Of a stretch of DNA of 23,872 bases, positions 18,814-23,872 are shown in pieces. Position 1 is the first letter of the stretch, and every line of letters begins with the position of its first letter. The translations under genes and the position numbers were made by a program. Origin of the DNA: Hypsibius dujardini. Taxonomy: Eukaryota > Tardigrada > Eutardigrada > Parachela > Hypsibiidae. The DNA lies in NCBI GenBank assembly GCA_001579985.1, contig LRSR01000888.1, forward strand, positions 1-23,872, written 5' to 3'. The notes beneath the pieces are model-generated. The model was not told the DNA's origin and ran no database searches. It saw only the letters and a list, made by a program, of their open reading frames with translations.

Positions 18814-21800
18814 GTATGCCCCATGTCCAATTATGGAATGGTTTACCTCGGAGGGCTGTCTGGGCCTCTGAGTGGGTATGCACATCTGTTGAATAAGACA
18901 CTGTCCGTGTGTCTGTGTCTGTGTCTATGATTGTGTCTGTGTCTGTGTTTGCGTCATTTTTGTCTGTGCCTGTGTCTGAGTTGTGTTTGTGTCTGTCCTG
19001 GTGTCTAGAGGTTTAGAATATTTGCTTTGGTTTCGGAATTCGCCAGGTCTCTGGTCTGAGCTCCACCGGCAGCATCCCGTCCAACTGCAGGTCTCCCATG
19101 ATAAGGAGAGCCATGTTGACAAGCTGTTCGGCCAGCATGTGGGTATTTGGTTCGTAATTGGAGAGCCGTTCGCCAAGGGCGGCTTCGGCGAAGTGCGGTT
19201 CGGATGTAAGTACACACTTATCTGGCATGCTCCGTTAAACACCACGTTCACCCAAGAGCGACCCCAACCATCATGCTCGTGACCTTTTTTCAAATTACCG
19301 TTTATCAGCGTTTCCGCACGTACTTACTCACTCCCATGTCTTGTTTTTCCTCCCTCTGTCGCCGGCTCGCTTCGTTAGATCATAAATCGATGTCGGCCAA
19401 GAAATTCGCGGTAAAGATCGAACCGGTCAACCACAACGGCATGCGTCACCTATCGGCGGAGTACAATATCTACAGTATTCTCGGTGATTCCTCCGGCATA
19501 CCCCGCTGCTACTACTACGGCCTCTGTGGAATTATGCACAACGCTCTGGTAGGTCCTTACAAAAAATACGTGGAACATATAAATTATATTTTTTATGGTA
19601 ACAAATAGTTCATTAATAAGTTAACTATTTTATGGAAACAAATAACCAATTTAAAACTAAAATATAAAACATGGAAACAAATAATTAATTTAAAAAAAAT
19701 TAAAAAAAACCTTAATTCGGGAAGCCGAGTAAGAAATTTGATCGGATAAGATGACGGTCGTCAGTCGGGACGAAGAGCGGAACACATTTTCATGAAAACC
19801 GCGGTGGCATGGATTACTGTTTTCCCGTGTTCGTTATACCAGCCGGCGCACGTAGACGGTCCTAATTTAATAGAAATAGACGCGAGCGGTAATGGAAAAC
19901 ATGGGAATTTAATTATCGTATTGCTGTATATCGGCCTCTGCGAGACGGTGGATACCGGGACAGAAATATGGATATACATCTTGCTTAATGGCCGTCAATA
20001 CCGGGTACTTCCGGTGTATATTGGTCCCTGGCCTTCCATGCGGGGGGGGGGTGTCGATCCGGTAATGACCTCTCCCACATCTGCCGTGTCAGATCACGCG
20101 ATCGGAATGAGCCCATGTTTTCGTGAGCATTTGAAAGCTATTGGATGTATTTATTTACTTCCGATTGGGGTTGTTTAAAATGTGGGTAGATATCCCCATA
20201 ACTACGTGACCGGTGGAGGAGGAAGGAGGAGTGTCTGTGTCTATGTCTGTGTCTGTGTTTATGCTTATGTCTGTGTCTGTGTCTGTGTCTGTGTCTGTGT
20301 CTGTGTCTGTGTCTGTGTCTGTGTCTGTGTCTGTGGTACTGTTTATTGTCTCTGTCTCTGTCTCTATCTCTGTCTGTGTCTCAAATTTAACATATTTTGA
20401 GTTATAGTTTTGAAATTGCAGGTGTTAAGCTGCAGGAAACTCCCTACTGACTGAATGTTTTGCCCGGTATTTCAAAATTGTGACAAATACAGTACATGCT
20501 TTTACTGTAGACATTAGCTGTGTTTGTAAAATCCGGACGGGAGTGTACAGTGAAAGTTGTGAAATATTATTTGATTATAACAAAAATAAAACTTTTACCC
20601 CTCTCATTGCGGCATTTTAATATTGTTACGGGAATTTATTATTACTGGATATACGCAACGGTTTCGGTGTGCGATATAGTGCTCAGAGTTGGTGTTGCCA
20701 ATTAAATGACTGGGAAGATTCCCTACGGTATTGGTGTCATTCAGGTGAGTAGTAATACTATTGCCGGTGAAGGTAGCCCATATATTTTTGTGCCCGGACG
20801 TTGGGTATTATTTTTCACTGGAACAAAATATCTCGTGAAATTAATTTTTCCGGAATGAGATTCTTCTTCTTCGTGTGTACATACGTTTACTGTACCCAGA
20901 ATCACCGGTATTAACTATAATCAGCAGCAACATGCCATTGAGTAAATTGTAAGCATACAGAGGGCGAAAAGACACACCGCATCATCGATATCTGCGTAAC
21001 GCGAAAGAAATTGATGTGTGCTTTCCCCTCTCAAAATTATTGCTTTCTCGTACTAGTTAGTAATCGGCAAAAACTCATGCGAACAAGGGCACGTGACAGG
21101 ATGATAGGAAAGGCGAAGAAATCGCGTCTGATTTGAACAGTCTGAACTCTGATTTCCCATTTCACCCTTTACAACAAGAGGGAAGATCTGTAATTATGGC
21201 CATGGATTTCCTTGCAGGTGATGGATCTGCTGGGACCATCCCTGGACGATGTGTTTGAGTCCATGAAACGGAAATTCACCCTGCGTACCGTCTTGCTCAT
21301 CACCCTTCAGGCTTTCGACCGGCTGCACTACCTGCATTCGCGCGGCGTCGTCCACGGCGATGTAAAGGGGGAGAACTTTCTGATCGGCCTGCCGAATGAA
21401 GGTCTCGATACCGGTACGTCAAAGAGAGCTCATTACGGAACGATCGAGGCAATGTCACTGAGCAGCGATGGCATGACTAAATTAGTTAAAAAAATAAAAC
21501 GAAATGAAACCAAAAATAAAACAAGCTTTTATTTTTGATTTTTAAGCTTCTGATAAATTAAAAGCTTCACTTATTAAGAATTTAAGTAACTGGAAAAAAA
21601 CTACAAAAAAGACTATAATTTGCCAGCTAATCTTACTTGGGACGATTTTTAGAGGGGGAACCCGAAATCTCTCCGCTTTCTTTTATTAATAGAACTATAA
21701 TTATGACGATTTTCAAAATTAATTTCATCGACCATGACTGCTTTTTGACGGAATTCTAAAAATTTGGAAAAACACTGGAAGGTTCTATTTTTTCTATTTT

Positions 21801-23743
21801 TGGCTGTAAAAACTATTATTTTGGAAAATTTTGAAAATTAAAAGAATTTTGGCATTTCCATGCTCAAAATTCAATTGGAAATTGATTAATATGAGCAGAC
21901 GTCCGGGGAGCGGAGCTACTGGTCATTGCGTGCCCAACCGGAAACTTAGGAGTAATTTTCCAGAATGACTCATAGTTCCGCCCCCTGACATCCAAAAAAG
22001 AGTCTGGTAGTGCCAGACTATTTTGAATTGATTTTTGAGAGGGATGAAGATAATAATAATATTATTTTTTAAATTAAATCGTTCTGCAGAAATGAAGTTT
22101 TTACGGTCAAAATTCGGGGGAAAAGGAATGGTCCAATGTTTTCCCAACTCTGAAATTTTGTCGAAAACTTTCTGGTATCCTGAACAATTTAATTAATTTT
22201 GAAAATAATTATAATTAAAGCTCTGTTAAAAAACTATGAAGCGGAGACATTCTGGGTTTCTCTTTTAAAAATTGTCTTAAGTTAGTGACTGAGTTAACTG
22301 CAATTTTAGTTATTAATTATTACTTTAGCCGATAAATGTATATTAAAAATAAAGACATAAATTTGTGAACTTATACTCGTATGCAAGAGCTGGTTGCGAT
22401 GGGAGGCAAGAACGCGCACGTCATTGAGTGAAAGGTCAACTGATACAGCCAGACATCAAACATGACTACGTGGAGATATATTTGTTTGAACGTTTTTAAA
22501 AGACCACGTGCAGAAATCGATTTTTGAAGAAAATGATTGAGAATTATATCCGGCCGCTTAGACCTCCAACGTCTTGCAACTGAAATTATGACCTCAGGGA
22601 CGTGTTGAGGGAAGAAGCTGTCTTCATAAGCGGGGGTAATTAATTCCGTGGGAGGTGCACCACCTGGCATGGCTCAGTACCTTTCAATAGATATCACAAC
22701 AAACAAAAGGAAAAATGAAGGGTCCTTGGGGAAACGACACGGCGATTAAGGCAGCTGTCGGTAAGAAAAAGGATCAGGAAGCGCACGAGATCTGCCTTAA
22801 TCTGCAAACACAATCCAGAAAATGTTTTTCACGCTTAGAAAACCTGCAGCATGGCTCCAGATATTTCTGGATAGGTTGAAAAGCGTTGAGGGTCCTACTG
22901 CAGACACCTTTTTTCAACGTTCGCTCCATTCAGCGTTTCGAAAAGGGTAGCAAAAAAAATTCCAATCAAGTTGTTTCACGAAAAAAAACCCCGGTCACGT
23001 TGCCTCGGCTTTTTAGTTAAGCGAAGGAGAAATTATGAAAAAATATTATAATGAAAAAATGTAATAAATATTGCAGAATTTTTTTGGCCCCGCTTGTGTT
23101 ACACATGTTTCTATTTTTAATGTTTGTCTTAGCAGGAAAGTATAAGTTCTTTATAGTTATAAATTTTATAAATTTTAATTATGGAACACAATTTTTTTAT
23201 AAATTATAAGATTTTATTGCAAATCGTCATGTATTTATTATTTACTATTATGTATATACTATCTATTCTAAATTATTTATTTTTATTTATTCAGCCAACA
23301 CTATTCTGTATGAATAGTTCGAAAGTTGTCAAACACATTTTTTCCTTAGTGATTTACATTGTGGATTTCGGGTTGAGCCAAGTCCTGAAAGACCACGCAA
23401 AAAATGTCTACCTCTACAACGAGAACAGCATTGTTTGTCCATCCGGGACGCCGCGTTACATGTCCGTTTCGGCGCACAGCGGCAACGCCCTGAGCTTTCG
23501 CGATGATCTCGAGTCCCTTGCCTACGTCCTGGTCTACTTCCTTAAGGGCCGCCTGCCCTGGCAGGGCATTCACGAGAAGGACGCCAGCAAGAAAAGCGCC
23601 ATCATCAAAGCCCGCAAAACGGAAGAGACCCCCGAGAACATTTGCTCCAATTGCCCGGAAGAGTTCACCCTTTTCCTGCGGTACGCCCGCAACCTTCGCT
23701 TCCAAGAGGAACCCGACTATGAATATCTCCGCAGTACTTTCAG
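18504..23743 (+). CDS. Casein kinase 1-family Ser/Thr protein kinase (3' truncated by window)
   Basis: Five inferred exons join in frame (18504-18813, 19047-19205, 19379-19548, 21218-21413, 23350-23743), giving 409 residues before the window ends. Residues 1-104 are a disordered, Ser/Pro- and Asn-rich leader. The kinase domain starts at about 135: Gly-rich loop G-E-P-F-A-K-G-G-F-G-E-V (142-153), ATP-binding Lys169 in FAVKIEP, probable helix-C Glu184, hinge VMDLLGPSLDD (214-224), catalytic loop H-G-D-V-K-G-E-N (259-266), DFG 284-286, GTPRYMS (311-317), DDLESLAY, GRLPWQG and EEPDYEYLR near the end. VMDLLGPSL and RYMS are CK1-family hallmarks, and the alignment runs best against CK1 gamma. Asp261, Lys263, Asn266 and Asp284 are kept, so activity is expected. 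The start has A at -3. The last codon is split by donor GTAAAG, and the C-terminus lies beyond the window. Confidence 0.9.
18814..19046 (+). repeat. Gene 2 intron 1, TGTGTC hexamer-rich
   Basis: This 233-base intron is about half TGTGTC/TGTGTT units (18900-19005). The same hexamer arrays occur in intron 3 of this gene and intron 1 of gene 1. Confidence 0.75.
19047..19205 (+). CDS. Gene 2 exon 2: start of kinase domain
   Basis: The exon joins exon 1 in phase 1 (completing a Gly codon) at acceptor CGCCAG and ends in phase 1 before GTAAGT. It holds VGIWFVIGEPFAKGGFGEVR, which aligns position by position with the VGPNF...GNFGE start of CK1 gamma. Two other AG sites downstream (after CGGCAG and CTGCAG) are out of phase. 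Confidence 0.85.
19379..19548 (+). CDS. Gene 2 exon 3: VAIK-type Lys and helix C
   Basis: The acceptor is TCGTTAG; the first two bases complete a Tyr codon. It carries FAVKIEP with Lys169, AEYNIYSILG and IPRCYYYGLCG, and ends HNAL in phase 0 before GTAGGT. Confidence 0.92.
19595..19708 (+). repeat. Three diverged ~38-base tandem units
   Basis: ATGG(A/T)AACAAATA begins at 19595, 19632 and 19671, each followed by AT-rich sequence ending near AATTTAAAA in the last two. Confidence 0.6.
20230..20380 (+). repeat. TGTGTC hexamer array
   Basis: Nearly pure TGTGTC units over about 100 bases (20263-20335), then a TGTCTC variant block. This makes long Cys/Val and Ser/Val frames that are not genes. Confidence 0.9.
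21218..21413 (+). CDS. Gene 2 exon 4: hinge and catalytic loop
   Basis: The exon starts VMDLLGPSLDD in phase 0. It ends DT plus one base before GTACGT. It contains the catalytic loop VVHGDVKGENFLIG, with Gly in place of the usual Arg and Gly in place of the usual Pro. Confidence 0.95.
21511..21537. repeat. AT-rich hairpin (11-bp arms, 5-base loop)
   Basis: CAAAAATAAAA and TTTTATTTTTG flank CAAGC. AATAAA occurs on both strands. Confidence 0.7.
21635..22285. mobile_element. Foldback element, copy 2 (inside gene 2 intron 4)
   Basis: It has the same architecture as the element at 12460-13117: inverted arms around a centre near 21940. Terminal blocks (GACGATTTTTAGAGGGGGAA at 21641 and its complement near 22266) are followed by CCGC, TATAATTATGACGATTTTCAAAATTAATT, shown here only as a block at about 21689-21717 with its complement near 22200. 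The central GGAGCTACT.GTCATT block faces its mirror AATGACTCATAGTTCCGCCC. No coding capacity was seen. Confidence 0.7.
22744..22802. repeat. Hairpin with 11-bp perfect stem
   Basis: GATTAAGGCAG at 22744-22754 and CTGCCTTAATC at 22792-22802 flank 37 bases. It lies inside a 54-codon open frame. Confidence 0.6.
23350..23743 (+). CDS. Gene 2 exon 5: DFG, activation segment and C-lobe
   Basis: The exon follows acceptor TTCCTTAG and completes a Val codon, then IYIVDFGLS. It includes GTPRYMSVSAHSG, FRDDLESLAYVLVYFLKG, LPWQG and a C-lobe end EEPDYEYLRSTF. It ends in phase 2 before GTAAAG at 23744. The basic KHIPYR motif of many CK1 activation segments is replaced by a KNVYLYNENSIVC-type loop. Confidence 0.95.
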
Positions 23744-23872
23744 GTAAAGTATTTAAATGTTCTGAACTTCATTCAAAATTAAAATTTTGGAATTAATGCC
23801 AGAGACGATTTTAGATGAAAATATGTGTCAAGTGCTCGAAAAAGAGTACATGGGTTGTTTGTAATTAAATAC
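23744..23872 (+). other. Start of gene 2 intron 5
   Basis: AT-rich sequence after donor GTAAAG. The next exon lies outside the window. Confidence 0.6.

Larger units (their letters stand above)
19549..21217 (+). other. Gene 2 intron 3 (1669 bases)
   Basis: The donor is GTAGGT and the acceptor CTTGCAG. It contains three AT-rich units about 38 bases apart (19595-19708), a G10 run near 20041 and a TGTGTC array (20230-20380). No exon was recognised. The frame 19792-20178 is a probable chance ORF. Confidence 0.75.
21414..23349 (+). other. Gene 2 intron 4 (1936 bases)
   Basis: The donor is GTACGT and the acceptor TTCCTTAG. It contains an AT hairpin at 21511-21537, foldback copy 2 (21635-22285), an unassigned 99-aa minus frame (22371-22670), a 54-codon plus frame (22715-22879) and a very AT-rich 3' part. 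Confidence 0.75.

Noticed and set aside
20182-20407. Cys/Val-rich frames that look like short repetitive peptides
   Set aside because: They come from the TGTGTC hexamer array inside intron 3 of gene 2.
23346-23705. 119-codon minus-strand frame opposite the kinase exon
   Set aside because: It is the shadow of the conserved kinase C-lobe on the plus strand.

Overview
This is metazoan nuclear DNA, most likely from a compact protostome genome. The two recognisable genes have animal-type protein sequences and are split by GT-AG introns of about 90 to 3300 bases. Coding exons are GC-rich, while introns and spacers are AT-rich and full of low-complexity repeats. The first gene encodes a Couch potato/MEC-8/RBPMS-type RNA-binding protein. 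Its first RRM closely matches protostome Couch potato, and its two-RRM layout and RIEYA-K-KMAD ending match nematode MEC-8. I cannot place the organism further; a flatworm, a dorylaimid-type nematode or another small protostome would all fit. No bacterial-type operons, CRISPR arrays, tRNAs or rRNAs were seen.

Layout on the + strand. 1-3188: upstream region and probable 5' leader of gene 1, with GA and CTGC/TGTC simple repeats, a TATA-like site at 574 and a perfect CRE palindrome at 2478. 3189-9735: gene 1, eight inferred coding exons that join in frame to 408 aa, two RRMs. 9736-18503: an 8.8-kb spacer holding two weak coding-like islands (10.6-11.05 kb and 11.8-12.4 kb), two adjacent long inverted-repeat (foldback) elements (12.46-13.12 kb and 13.12-14.16 kb), and an AT-rich to mixed tract leading to gene 2. 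18504-23743: gene 2, a casein kinase 1-family protein kinase, five inferred exons giving at least 409 aa, running off the 3' end of the window. Its fourth intron carries a second copy of the first foldback element.

The two genes share only their neighbourhood and orientation. One encodes a sequence-specific RNA-binding, splicing-type regulator, the other a CK1-type Ser/Thr kinase, and nothing in the sequence shows that they act together. The most notable points are: (i) the intron between the two RRMs of gene 1 has no usable in-frame GT donor near the last shared exon, so it is either a GC-AG intron or an alternative-ending point that gives a single-RRM, RBPMS-like isoform; (ii) the kinase has H-G-D and K-G-E-N in place of the CK1-family (Y/H)RD and KPEN; (iii) an apparently unnamed family of long foldback elements, seen in at least two copies in the window; (iv) strand-polarised TGTC/CTGC tetranucleotide tracts in most introns of gene 1, with the opposite polarity in intron 4, so the pre-mRNA could pair across exons.
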